IMG/VR virus record: IMGVR_UViG_3300025413_000060
Span: 1-39,733 of that record
DNA length: 39,733 nt
Origin: a virus
Strand: one strand, 5' to 3'
Shown here: piece by piece, positions 1-6,298 of the stretch
Layout of the letters: each line of letters opens with the position of its first letter
Numbering within the stretch: position 1 is the first letter of the stretch
Notes under the pieces: model-generated
What the model was told of the DNA's origin: nothing
The model's input: only the letters and a program-made list of their open reading frames with translations
The model's database searches: none
Made by a program: the position numbers and the translations under genes

Positions 1-103
1 TCTTTTTGGTTACTTTACTATGACGAGAAGTCTTCCCTATATAGTTCATATGCACAACCTTATCATCGGCTAACTTAGCTACAAACTCAAATACGTGTTG
101 CAT
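1..103 (-). CDS. hypothetical protein, N-terminal part, runs off the left edge
   Basis: The leftward frame opens with ATG at 101-103 and stays open to the edge, giving 34 residues that start MQHVFEFVAK. It lies 11 bases past the end of the next upstream leftward gene, so it is probably the next member of the same operon. The visible part has no motif I recognise; it is basic near the truncation (GKTSRHSKVTKK). Function unknown. Confidence 0.55.
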   Translation of the reverse strand, partial: MQHVFEFVAKLADDKVVHMNYIGKTSRHSKVTKK

Positions 104-114
104 GAGTAAATATT

Positions 115-369
115 TTATGTTTTACTTGATAACATTGCATGAAGATCTGTATTAGTGTACAGCAAGTAAAAAGAAACAATTTTAGTAACAGCTTCTTCTA
201 CAGACACTTCTTTACCTAACGTCATTTCATGCATTATATTACCATCATATTCAGGTATGCACCAAAATATAAAACTGGCTGAATCAGGTATCCAAACAAA
301 TCCTTTTTTAGAAGGATAGTCTTTTATTTTTTCTTCTACTAATTCTTCTACTGCTATAGCATTATCCAT
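115..369 (-). CDS. hypothetical protein, 84 aa
   Basis: A complete leftward ORF of 84 residues. The N-terminal half is acidic (VEELVEEKIKD) and the middle is aromatic (FVWIPDSASFIFWCIPEYDG). It has no signal peptide, membrane segment or recognisable motif. It sits 9 bases downstream of the GroES-like gene and is probably co-transcribed with it. Function unknown. Confidence 0.65.
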   Translation of the reverse strand: MDNAIAVEELVEEKIKDYPSKKGFVWIPDSASFIFWCIPEYDGNIMHEMTLGKEVSVEEAVTKIVSFYLLYTNTDLHAMLSSKT

Positions 370-378
370 AAAATATTT

Positions 379-759
379 TTAATGCTGAGGAATAACCGGT
401 ACCAGATCTTTGGCAATTATTGCACGTTCCTGGTATACAAGATAACCTACACCATTGAGTGCTATGGTGGCCTCAAATTGATTAGGGTATACATACACTA
501 TGTCCCCGGGCACAATGGTCTTTACATCGGCACCTACTGATTTTACAATAGCCCTCTCAAGGCCATTTCCTTTCAGTTCTTTCTTTATCTTCTCATCCAT
601 GATGATCAGACTTTCCTTCTCTTCTTCCATAATAGGAAGAACCAGTGCACGACCCCCAAGTACACCAATACTTACGTCAGTATTGTATGCCTCTTGTGTC
701 TTTTTCATTTCTGCTTTGATGTCAGCTTTTTCTTGTGCTGATACTCCGATATCTATCAT
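379..759 (-). CDS. GroES-like co-chaperonin
   Basis: A 126-residue protein whose last ~90 residues follow the Cpn10/GroES pattern: GGRALVLPI (GroES has GDRVLVKP), an acidic mobile-loop region ending LIIMDEK, then IVKSVGADV, VPGDIVYVYP and YLVYQERAIIAKDLV, matching the family's GEV.AVG, VGDRVLF and Y.ILRE.DILA strands. It carries about 30 extra N-terminal residues. Phage GroES homologues such as T4 Gp31 pair with host GroEL to fold capsid proteins, so a virion-assembly role is likely by analogy. No GroEL is present in the window. It lies within a leftward run of closely spaced genes. The family call is good; the role is inferred. Confidence 0.85.
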   Translation of the reverse strand: MIDIGVSAQEKADIKAEMKKTQEAYNTDVSIGVLGGRALVLPIMEEEKESLIIMDEKIKKELKGNGLERAIVKSVGADVKTIVPGDIVYVYPNQFEATIALNGVGYLVYQERAIIAKDLVPVIPQH

Positions 760-771
760 ATAGTTAATTGT

Positions 772-1056
772 TTAATCCATTTGATGAATTTCTCCCATAT
801 CTGTTAATTCACCCAGATTAGGGTTAAGCTCTGCCCACAATGAGAACTCTTCGGCAGTTATCTCTTTCCAGTTAACGAGATTAATCTTTCCCCACTTTTG
901 ATTAGGGTCATTGAGATTAGTATTGTGAATATATTGGAAAGGATGCATAGCAATACATTTTCCAATTAATGATCCTGACCTGGTACCATAAAGAATCCAG
1001 TAGAACTTTGTGGGTGTCTGTGTTAAGACTGTGCTGCCGGTTTGAAACGTATCCAT
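772..1056 (-). CDS. hypothetical protein, 94 aa
   Basis: A leftward ORF of 94 residues, rich in Trp, Asn and Thr (FYWILYGTRSG, NQKWGKINLVNWKEI). It has no membrane segment and I recognise no family. The start lies about 23 bases downstream of a Bacteroidota-type -7 box (TACCTTTG on the minus strand), so it may be the first gene of a transcript that includes the GroES-like gene 12 bases further on. Function unknown. Confidence 0.6.
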   Translation of the reverse strand: MDTFQTGSTVLTQTPTKFYWILYGTRSGSLIGKCIAMHPFQYIHNTNLNDPNQKWGKINLVNWKEITAEEFSLWAELNPNLGELTDMGEIHQMD

Positions 1057-1078
1057 TATGTAGTTGTTATATTTCTAA

Positions 1079-1139
1079 CAAAGGTAGTGAGAATTATCAT
1101 ACTTGGTTAGGATTTCTAAAATATTTTCTAACAAAGTTA
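1079..1139 (-). promoter_or_regulatory. tandem leftward -7 boxes (TAnnTTTG)
   Basis: Read on the minus strand, TAACTTTG (1132-1139) and TACCTTTG (1079-1086) both match the Bacteroidota -7 consensus TAnnTTTG, and both are followed by TTAGAAA. Neither has a clear -33 TTTG. The second lies just upstream of the gene ending at 1056, with a leader that contains AACTACATA. Confidence 0.5.
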
Positions 1140-1140
1140 G

Positions 1141-1575
1141 TTAGCACATAGCTTCAGGGTATTGTTCTATTTCTTTCCATTCTATTTCTGCACAGGGAGG
1201 AGATAGTCTTAGTGTTATAGAGATATCAATATATGCAGTATCATTGATCTGTAGGGCCCAGGATTCCCGGCCATGGGGTGTAAACTCTTTTGGTGCATCT
1301 AAAGAATCAGGATACACTACTGGTACGTATCCCATTTCTGTTGCTACCTTAATAGGATGAAAGTAGATAAGCTTTGCGTTGGTAGCTTCTTTCATCTCAA
1401 GCAGCATATCAAGAGGATCACCTGCACTACTTACCCATGGTATCAAAACAATATCCATATCATTTAGAAGACTACCATGAAGGCAAGCAGCATATCCATG
1501 TTTTATTGCTATCTGCCTCAAGGTGCTATACCAAGTAGCATAAACTACTGGATTAGGATTATAATTTTTTTGCAT
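1141..1575 (-). CDS. nucleotidyltransferase-like conserved phage protein
   Basis: A 144-residue protein with HGSLLNDMDIVLIPW near residues 33-47, which fits the GS-x(n)-D-x-D active-site pattern of nucleotidyltransferases (two acidic residues after a GS pair). Downstream, the stretch PHGRESWALQINDTAYIDISI fits the conserved C-terminal part of a small phage family I know with the same HGS...D.D..PW and PHGR.W...YID.S features. Those proteins are usually annotated as hypothetical or nucleotidyltransferase-like. The substrate is unknown and the enzymatic role is inferred from the motif only. A hairpin terminator separates it from the next upstream leftward gene. Confidence 0.6.
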   Translation of the reverse strand: MQKNYNPNPVVYATWYSTLRQIAIKHGYAACLHGSLLNDMDIVLIPWVSSAGDPLDMLLEMKEATNAKLIYFHPIKVATEMGYVPVVYPDSLDAPKEFTPHGRESWALQINDTAYIDISITLRLSPPCAEIEWKEIEQYPEAMC

Positions 1576-1585
1576 AGATTATATT

Positions 1586-1620
1586 TAAAAAGGGTGCCGT
1601 TATTAGTGACACCCTTTTAT
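1586..1620 (-). terminator. intrinsic terminator for the leftward gene 1639-1953
   Basis: The stem AAAGGGTG / CACCCTTT has a 13-base loop and is followed on the minus strand by a run of Ts. It lies directly after the stop codon of the gene at 1639-1953. An A/T run on each side could let it work in both directions. Confidence 0.7.
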
Positions 1621-1638
1621 TGATCAATGTTTTTTTTC

Positions 1639-1953
1639 TTACCCTTGTTGCTCAGTACCAGGAGCAGCGTGAGGGATAGCTGCAGTAAGACCTGCTACTG
1701 CATTTTTAATAGTAACAAGAGCTTCATCTTGTTCTGCAGCACTCATACCTGCACCTTGTACATATGCAGAAATGTTTTGTGTAGCAGTGTTGATCTCACT
1801 TGCCAATTGCTGAAAATCAGTTAACTGTGCCATAATGCTATTGTGATTTTTATTGGTTACATGTATAAGATAATTAACTTTAGCAATGAAAACAAGAAAC
1901 AAAATTGGACTAATGATAACTCCAAACTTTATCAAAATATAAAATGTAGACAT
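1639..1953 (-). CDS. membrane-anchored small protein, Ala/Gln-rich C-terminus
   Basis: I place the start at the ATG ending at 1953 (MSTFYILIKFG), giving 104 residues. An upstream in-frame ATG at 1980 would lie ahead of the transcription start implied by the promoter at 1978-2008. Residues ~4-25 form one hydrophobic membrane segment. The rest is predicted soluble and helical, with ASEINTATQNISAYVQGAGM and an Ala-rich tail ending PGTEQQG. One membrane helix plus a helical tail could suit a holin or spanin-like protein, but nothing specific supports that. It is the first gene leftward of the divergent control region. Confidence 0.6.
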   Translation of the reverse strand: MSTFYILIKFGVIISPILFLVFIAKVNYLIHVTNKNHNSIMAQLTDFQQLASEINTATQNISAYVQGAGMSAAEQDEALVTIKNAVAGLTAAIPHAAPGTEQQG

Positions 1954-1977
1954 TGCTATGTAGTTAGGTTTTCCTAA

Positions 1978-2008
1978 CAAAAGTAATTACTTTTTATCTT
2001 AGTTCAAA
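1978..2008 (-). promoter_or_regulatory. leftward Bacteroidota-type promoter
   Basis: On the minus strand, TTTG (complement of 2005-2008) is separated by 19 bases from TACTTTTG (complement of 1978-1985). This fits the Bacteroidota -33/-7 consensus in sequence and spacing. Transcription would start near 1971, 18 bases ahead of the ATG at 1953. Confidence 0.75.
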
Positions 2009-2044
2009 ATTTTTTGCCCCTATTTACTCATCAAGGTAAACACT

Positions 2045-2226
2045 CCCCCTATAGGTATCCACATATAAATATCCCCCCTACATGACCCCAATAATTTAAC
2101 CCCCGGTATTTGATGAGTGTATTATTATGGATAATTTTATATACAAAATTTTACACGTGTGTTATTAGGGTAGCCAGTCTCAGTCTTCATCCCCCTACTC
2201 ACTTTCGGCTTGAGGGCTTCCCCCTA
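2045..2226. promoter_or_regulatory. divergent control region with two pairs of CCCCCTA repeats
   Basis: CCCCCTA occurs at 2045-2051, 2074-2080, 2191-2197 and 2220-2226. Within each pair the copies are exactly 29 bases apart, and the pairs are 146 bases apart. The repeats sit between the leftward and rightward gene blocks in otherwise AT-rich DNA. They may bind a regulator or polymerase; which one is unknown. Confidence 0.5.
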
Positions 2227-2287
2227 CTAAACAACAAGCTTTGATATTATGAATTTAGTACGAATCGAAAACGGAGGTGAAAATTCA

Positions 2288-2542
2288 ATGCAATTGGTAG
2301 ATTTCATGAAAGCTGCCGAACTTACTGAGCTTCGCTTCAGTAAGTCCAAAGACCCACAAAAGACCACACAATGGGTATCCACTCCCTTCGGTCGTGTCTT
2401 CCTGTCGGCTAAGACTGATGTCTCCGACATCAAAACACTGGTCGTGTTTGAGAATGACGGGTCTACCGACCCTGAGCTGAAAGGCTCACTTTGGATTGGT
2501 TCACCATCTGCTATCGCAGGTACAGTGATTAAACTGTCATAA
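2288..2542 (+). CDS. small, probably highly expressed early protein, 84 aa
   Basis: The start is ATG 2288 (MQLVDFMKAAELTELRF). GGAGGTG at 2273-2279 lies 8 bases upstream, a strong Shine-Dalgarno site that decides this start over the in-frame ATG at 2249. The 84-residue product contains FGRVFLSAKTD and ends GTVIKLS; I cannot assign a family. Codon choice is richer in C and G than in most neighbours (CGC TTC, TCC, GAC). With the SD site, the position first to the right of the divergent region and the hairpins after the stop, this points to high early expression. Function unknown. Confidence 0.75.
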   Translation: MQLVDFMKAAELTELRFSKSKDPQKTTQWVSTPFGRVFLSAKTDVSDIKTLVVFENDGSTDPELKGSLWIGSPSAIAGTVIKLS

Positions 2543-2580
2543 GACAGTTTAATAAGTAAGGGGCTAACGCCCCCTTACTT
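2531..2580 (+). terminator. two hairpins after the early gene
   Basis: AAACTGTC/GACAGTTT (2531-2550) overlaps the stop codon, and AAGTAAGGGG/CCCCTTACTT (2554-2580) has a 7-base loop. The second is very stable but lacks a T run, so it may terminate poorly or act as an RNA-stability or processing element. Confidence 0.6.
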
Positions 2581-2750
2581 TACCTATTCAACGGTTATTC
2601 TTATTCCAATCCAAATCACAGTATACTTGTATCTAACACATACAGGTATACTTTAATGCATCATAACCTGTTTCCCAAGGACAGGCAGTATTACAACTGA
2701 ATGCAGAGGGGAGATAAACAATATTCTTAAACAATCTAAACATAGACAAA

Positions 2751-2900
2751 ATGAAAGCATATCTCTTATTACAGACACTGGAAAGCTTTAACCGTAAGAT
2801 GTCAGAGCTCAATAAAGCTCTTGATATGAAACTTATCTCTATAGATGAGTACATCGCTCAAAGGAATGATCTTGAGGCAAAGCTTCCTAAAATAGATTAA
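2751..2900 (+). CDS. small helical protein, 49 aa
   Basis: An ORF of 49 residues from ATG 2751 (MKAYLLLQTLESFNRKMSEL) to TAA 2898-2900, preceded by the A-rich leader AGACAAA. The sequence is amphipathic and helical with charged heptad-like spacing (SELNKALDMKLISIDEYIAQ). It has no membrane segment. Function unknown; its size and heptads suggest an oligomerising or binding peptide, which is inference. Confidence 0.5.
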   Translation: MKAYLLLQTLESFNRKMSELNKALDMKLISIDEYIAQRNDLEAKLPKID

Positions 2901-3260
2901 TACATCACACACTGATAATCAATGGGTTACATCTGTAGCTCATTGGTTATTTGTTTGTGTTCTCAATGCAGTTATACATAGTTGTTTACTGTAATGTATT
3001 GAAAAGTATTGTTTTTGACCCTATGTGGAAACAACTTTTTACGTCTGAGTTAGATTTTCTCTCAACAGATAATAAATAGTTGTTATACATAACTGCATTG
3101 AAATGCAAACATATGGTGTGAGAAGGGTATATGGGGTCTGTACATACAAGGCTTTTATGTCTTTTTGACCATTTCGGTGTTTTTCTTGTTTTTGGACCTG
3201 TGAACTTGTCCATTGATTACCTTTATTTCATCACATTTAATCACTCTCTTATAGTCCGTT
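2901..3260 (+). other. 360-base non-coding stretch with long-range inverted repeat
   Basis: I find no convincing gene here. There is a 13-base perfect inverted repeat, TCAATGCAGTTAT (2963-2975) with ATAACTGCATTGA (3089-3101), around a 113-base spacer. TTATACATA recurs as a direct repeat beside both arms. A smaller hairpin AATCAATG/CATTGGTT lies at 2919-2948. It may be a structured leader for the gene at 3261. Confidence 0.45.
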
Positions 3261-3557
3261 ATGAATCAGCAATGTAGTACTGCTTTACCGGTTCTTCCAT
3301 CTACCTCTGATGGTCATTCTTCTAATCCTTCTGTTCTTTCTGTTCATCTTGTTGATATCAATGATTGTTATGGTTCCTATATGGAGGCCTTGTATCATAT
3401 GGATCAGCAGGGGGTTCGTCATCTTGGGTGGCTTAATGGTGGTATTGACATTCCTGACCATTATTGCTTTAGGATGATATACAAGAATTGGTCAGGTTCT
3501 TCTTGTCTTTTTGTTGATCCTATCTATAGGGTTTCTTATTCTGTTGATATGGGTTAA
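3261..3557 (+). CDS. hypothetical protein, 98 aa
   Basis: An ORF of 98 residues from ATG 3261. Codon use is markedly T-rich (TCT, GGT, CTT, GTT), unlike the A-rich genes further right, which suggests a different expression class or origin. The N-terminus is Ser/Pro-rich. The C-terminal half (YHMDQQGVRHLGWLNGGIDI, FRMIYKNWSG) looks folded. No family recognised. An RNA hairpin region follows it. Confidence 0.55.
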   Translation: MNQQCSTALPVLPSTSDGHSSNPSVLSVHLVDINDCYGSYMEALYHMDQQGVRHLGWLNGGIDIPDHYCFRMIYKNWSGSSCLFVDPIYRVSYSVDMG

Positions 3558-3590
3558 TTGATGTTACCTTGATGTAGTGAAGTAACTATT

Positions 3591-3721
3591 GGCAATAATC
3601 GTATTTTAGCATTGCCGGGTTGCATGTAAATCCAGATTTATTCGGTAAGTCATGCCATTACCCTGATACAGGAGTATCTGAGATGCCATCGTTGGAGATC
3701 GTCTCGCCTGTGTCAGGGTAA
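3591..3721 (+). other. structured intergenic region
   Basis: A GGCAAT/ATTGCC hairpin lies just after 3590. A 15-base stem pairs TTACCCTGATACAGG (3658-3672) with CCTGTGTCAGGGTAA (3707-3721), with one G-U pair; its 34-base loop holds further short pairings. CAGGGTAAAA-CCG recurs near 3713-3726 and 3765-3777. It sits in the leader of the gene at 3795. Confidence 0.5.
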
Positions 3722-3794
3722 AAACCGGTAATTCTTTTCATATTTTCACAATTTCATTTTCTCACAGGGTAAAACCGCCAACTTTCTTTTCTTT

Positions 3795-3980
3795 ATGCAA
3801 AAGTTATTACAATTTGTTCTCTTTGCACTTTCTATAGGTGTTTCTATTGCTTATCTTGAGCAGGTTATAAAATCTATCATTGATAAGAAAGAATCTAACT
3901 ACATCAGAGCTGGCTTCCTTTCTCTTCTTCTTGTTGCCTTATGGTCATTATTTTATCTTGTTAACCTTGGACCATTGTAA
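3795..3980 (+). CDS. small two-helix membrane protein, 61 aa
   Basis: A 61-residue protein with two hydrophobic segments, residues ~4-20 (LLQFVLFALSIGVSIAY) and ~41-58 (GFLSLLLVALWSLFYLV), joined by a charged loop (IKSIIDKKESNYIR). It has holin-like size and topology but no specific family match. It follows a structured leader and shares T-rich codons with the gene at 3261. Confidence 0.6.
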   Translation: MQKLLQFVLFALSIGVSIAYLEQVIKSIIDKKESNYIRAGFLSLLLVALWSLFYLVNLGPL

Positions 3981-4025
3981 CTATTGTTATACTTTATTTT
4001 CCTAAATGCTAAAAACTTAACAACT

Positions 4026-4172
4026 ATGTGGATAGAATTGAATCAAGAAATCCAAGATCTGCTCAAACAGAAAAAAGAACTCGAGCAACTTAAACAAGAA
4101 TGTTTCCAGTTAACTACAGATGTACCTAATTGGGATATGATGGAAGAAACAGATATTTCTTTTAAACTTTAA
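4026..4172 (+). CDS. small coiled-coil protein, 48 aa
   Basis: I choose ATG 4026 (MWIELNQEIQDLLKQKKELE) over an in-frame ATG at 3984, because the 42 bases between translate to residues unlike the rest and the leader before 4026 is A-rich. Residues ~3-32 form a coiled-coil helix (IQDLLKQKKELEQLKQE). The C-terminus is acidic. Function unknown. Confidence 0.5.
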   Translation: MWIELNQEIQDLLKQKKELEQLKQECFQLTTDVPNWDMMEETDISFKL

Positions 4173-4200
4173 TTATTTAACTTTTAAAATCTAAAACAAA

Positions 4201-4359
4201 ATGAATCAGATCTTCAAATTTCAGTTCAAAACAACCAAAAGCAAGAACTCTCTACTAAAAGAGTTCACCGGCACATGGCAGGAAATGGATATGTACTATC
4301 CTTCTGTTATTATTGCAACTGTAACACCTGTAGAGGAGGAGGAGTTAGAATTAGCATGA
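4201..4359 (+). CDS. hypothetical protein, 52 aa
   Basis: An ORF from ATG 4201 (MNQIFKFQFKTTKSKNSLLK) to TGA 4357-4359, with the A-rich leader CTAAAACAAA and an acidic end (VEEEELELA). Its stop overlaps the next start as ATGA (4356-4359), which signals translational coupling. The product has a basic first third and an acidic tail. Function unknown. Confidence 0.6.
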   Translation: MNQIFKFQFKTTKSKNSLLKEFTGTWQEMDMYYPSVIIATVTPVEEEELELA

Positions 4360-4682
4360 GCTACATATCAGAGAATTTCCACAAATTCGTACCAAAGTTT
4401 GGTAAATACAGTAATGGTCGTATAGCATTGTCATACAATGAACTATCGGATGATCCGGAACTTGCAGCAGCAGGTTACATGGAACCAGCTTGTACTGCTA
4501 CCATTAATCTACCACATATAGAGCTTGCAGATGATGAAGTAATCATAAAAGATTACTCAGAAAATGAAGGTTTGTATGCTTGTATGGTAAAAGCTGGTCA
4601 CATATCTCCTATGATAAGAGAAGAAGGATCAGGTTTTATCACTGCTCCAGTAGTAAAATTATTATTGCAAATACCAAAATAA
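4356..4682 (+). CDS. hypothetical protein, 108 aa
   Basis: The start is ATG 4356 (MSYISENFHKFVPKFGKYSN), inside the ATGA overlap with the previous gene, rather than an upstream frame-mate at 4275 that would run fully inside that gene. The product has 108 residues with alternating hydrophobic pattern (RIALSYNELSDDPELAAAGY, CTATINLPHIEL, PVVKLLLQI) that looks like a small beta-rich domain. No family recognised. Confidence 0.65.
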   Translation: MSYISENFHKFVPKFGKYSNGRIALSYNELSDDPELAAAGYMEPACTATINLPHIELADDEVIIKDYSENEGLYACMVKAGHISPMIREEGSGFITAPVVKLLLQIPK

Positions 4683-4695
4683 ATTCGTACATTTG
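4664..4695 (+). promoter_or_regulatory. rightward Bacteroidota-type promoter
   Basis: ATTG (4664-4667, one mismatch to TTTG) is 20 bases ahead of TACATTTG (4688-4695), a full TAnnTTTG -7 match. Transcription would start near 4702, almost exactly where the structured leader at 4701 begins. Confidence 0.55.
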
Positions 4696-4700
4696 TATTG

Positions 4701-4809
4701 CTTATCAATACGAGTTCCAATGAAGTTATCACAACATCAAAATAAAGCACTACACACAGATGCAGTCCCGTCTCAACTCGGTATTGATAAGCCTTCTGTG
4801 TGTGGTGCT
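4701..4809 (+). ncRNA. structured mRNA leader with interleaved long stems
   Basis: CTTATCAATACGAGTT (4701-4716) pairs with 4775-4791 (one bulged G). AGCACTACACACAGA (4746-4760) pairs with 4795-4809 (one G-U pair). The arms alternate 5'A-5'B-3'A-3'B, so both can form together only as a pseudoknot, or else as alternative states. The element lies between a promoter and the endonuclease start at 4821. Confidence 0.6.
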
Positions 4810-4824
4810 ATATCTATGTTATGA
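4720..4824 (+). CDS. possible leader peptide, 34 aa
   Basis: ATG 4720 opens 34 codons (MKLSQHQNKALHTDAVPSQL, ending AISML) that run through both stems of the structured leader. The stop TGA 4822-4824 overlaps the endonuclease start as ATGA. Ribosomes translating it would melt the stems, so it could couple leader translation to endonuclease expression. The peptide has no motif. The evidence is placement only. Confidence 0.4.
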   Translation: MKLSQHQNKALHTDAVPSQLGIDKPSVCGAISML

Positions 4825-5375
4825 AAGAGATAAAACTACGAGGAGATAAAGGTTGCGGTAAGTCAATAAAGGTTAGCGATGAAGATTTTGAGTATCTAAA
4901 CCGTTTTAAATGGTATCCTCATTCTGGTAAATATACTACTTATGCATATGCTTCCTATCACAAAGATAGAATGATGTATCATTTAATAATGCATAGAGTT
5001 GTAATGAAAGTAACTGATCCAAAAGTTCAAATAGATCATATAGATGGAGATGGTTTAAACAATCAACGAAGTAACCTTCGAGAAGCTACCAATAGTGAAA
5101 ATAATATGAATAAGCGGAAAGGAAAAAGGTCACATAGATCAAAGTACAAAGGTGTTTCTTATTCCATGTTTAGAAGTGGTACAAACACTACAAATGATAA
5201 AATAAGATATTGGAGAGCTTCTTGTAAAAAAGGTAATATTAGCTATCATAAACTATTTAAAACAGAAATAGAAGCTGCACTACAGTATAATAAGTGGGCA
5301 AAAGAATTACATGGTGAGTTTGCAAGATTAAACGACATACCTGTTTGTAAACTATTGTTAACTGAAAAATCGTAA
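4821..5375 (+). CDS. HNH homing endonuclease with AP2 DNA-binding domain
   Basis: A 184-residue protein starting MKEIKLRGDKG at the ATGA overlap. The first half carries the HNH fold: MHRVVMKVTDPKVQIDHIDG, then NNQRSNLREATNSENNMNK (the His-Asp-His and Asn of the metal site). The C-terminal half is an AP2 domain: SKYKGVSY, YWRASC, then TEIEAALQYNKWAKELHGEF, close to the family end EAA.AYN..A...GEFA.LN. Proteins of this kind are mobile, free-standing endonucleases of phages. The flanking genes look intact, and no group I intron core is visible here, so it seems to have inserted between genes. Confidence 0.85.
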   Translation: MKEIKLRGDKGCGKSIKVSDEDFEYLNRFKWYPHSGKYTTYAYASYHKDRMMYHLIMHRVVMKVTDPKVQIDHIDGDGLNNQRSNLREATNSENNMNKRKGKRSHRSKYKGVSYSMFRSGTNTTNDKIRYWRASCKKGNISYHKLFKTEIEAALQYNKWAKELHGEFARLNDIPVCKLLLTEKS

Positions 5376-5379
5376 TACG

Positions 5380-5727
5380 ATGAACAAAAATAACTTTGCG
5401 ACATTTATAGTTCTTCTTTGTCTGGTCCTGACTATAGGATTAGATTGGTCAGCATATTTTGTATGCCATAATCCTAACCTGCATCCTGATAAATTCTGGA
5501 TGTTGGCTTTTTGTAGTGCAATGACCATTGGTGTCGCACTCATCAACTTCATATACTTTGAAATGACTGATCTTCGGATTAGTCGCACCAGAGTAAAACT
5601 GGCATTAAGGTGTTTCGCTTCCTATTTTACCAAGGCATCATTAAAAGACCAGGGTAATTTGCTTCGCTCATTTTTATATGCCTGTGAAGCATCACATTAT
5701 TTCTTTTTAAGAAGTTTTCACCTATGA
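5380..5727 (+). CDS. membrane protein, 115 aa
   Basis: From ATG 5380. Hydrophobic segments lie at residues ~7-28 (ATFIVLLCLVLTIGLDWSAYF) and ~41-60 (MLAFCSAMTIGVALINFIYF). The C-terminal half is basic and aromatic and probably cytoplasmic. The start follows the endonuclease stop by four bases, and its end overlaps the next start by four bases. Function unknown; it belongs to a run of small membrane proteins. Confidence 0.55.
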   Translation: MNKNNFATFIVLLCLVLTIGLDWSAYFVCHNPNLHPDKFWMLAFCSAMTIGVALINFIYFEMTDLRISRTRVKLALRCFASYFTKASLKDQGNLLRSFLYACEASHYFFLRSFHL

Positions 5728-5939
5728 GAGTGAGTCAATATAATTGGAACTGGTGGTTTGTATTATCAACCATCAGTTTCATTTTATTGGTAGAGCTCAG
5801 TGGATTTCTGCCGGTAAAACTTACGAAAACTCAGGATAGCATCCTTACAATATGCTGGATAGTATGGGTATTGCAATTTCTTCCTTGCCTGTACATCGGA
5901 ATGAAATCAGAAGAAAACAACCAAAAACAAGAACAATGA
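5724..5939 (+). CDS. small membrane protein, 71 aa
   Basis: From ATG 5724, overlapping the previous stop as ATGA. It has two membrane segments, residues ~11-30 (WFVLSTISFILLVELSGFLP) and ~40-60 (ILTICWIVWVLQFLPCLYIG), and a polar tail (KSEENNQKQEQ). The stop again overlaps the next start as ATGA. Function unknown. Confidence 0.6.
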   Translation: MRVSQYNWNWWFVLSTISFILLVELSGFLPVKLTKTQDSILTICWIVWVLQFLPCLYIGMKSEENNQKQEQ

Positions 5940-6298
5940 CTTATAATATTTTGTTCAAATATTGTGTACACTTGCTCCAACACTGGGGTAAGTTAGTGCA
6001 CATGTCCTACGAAGAGATTAATATTTGGATCTTCGTCATTATCGAGCCAATGGTATTCTTGATAATGCTGCTTACAATTATATACCAATTTTCTAAAATA
6101 TCAGTTAAAGACAACCGTATTGGTTACGCCCAAGCCCTTACCGACTGCCAAGACTTCGCAGAGTGGTGTAGTATGAACGGGTGGGTTTATGTAGATTTTA
6201 AGGTAATGTGGGTTAATCCAAAGTCGGGTTTAGAGCCATCAACCACCAACCTTTTCGCATTATTCATTCAAGAGAAATCTAAAACTAAGGAACAATGA
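5936..6298 (+). CDS. single-pass membrane protein, 120 aa
   Basis: The start is ATG 5936 (MTYNILFKYCVHLLQHWGKL) in the ATGA overlap, rather than an upstream frame-mate at 5852 inside the previous gene. One membrane helix spans residues ~29-51 (NIWIFVIIEPMVFLIMLLTI). The C-terminal 65 residues are a soluble Trp/Cys-containing domain (CQDFAEWCSMNGWVYVDFKV). It overlaps the next start by four bases. Function unknown. Confidence 0.6.
   Translation: MTYNILFKYCVHLLQHWGKLVHMSYEEINIWIFVIIEPMVFLIMLLTIIYQFSKISVKDNRIGYAQALTDCQDFAEWCSMNGWVYVDFKVMWVNPKSGLEPSTTNLFALFIQEKSKTKEQ

Noticed and set aside
3241-3260. TATAGTCC before the gene at 3261 as a group I S element
   Set aside because: There is no matching R element upstream and no interrupted gene.
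4683-5379. Group I intron around the HNH-AP2 gene
   Set aside because: No P7-like R/S pair was seen, and the flanking genes do not join into one frame.
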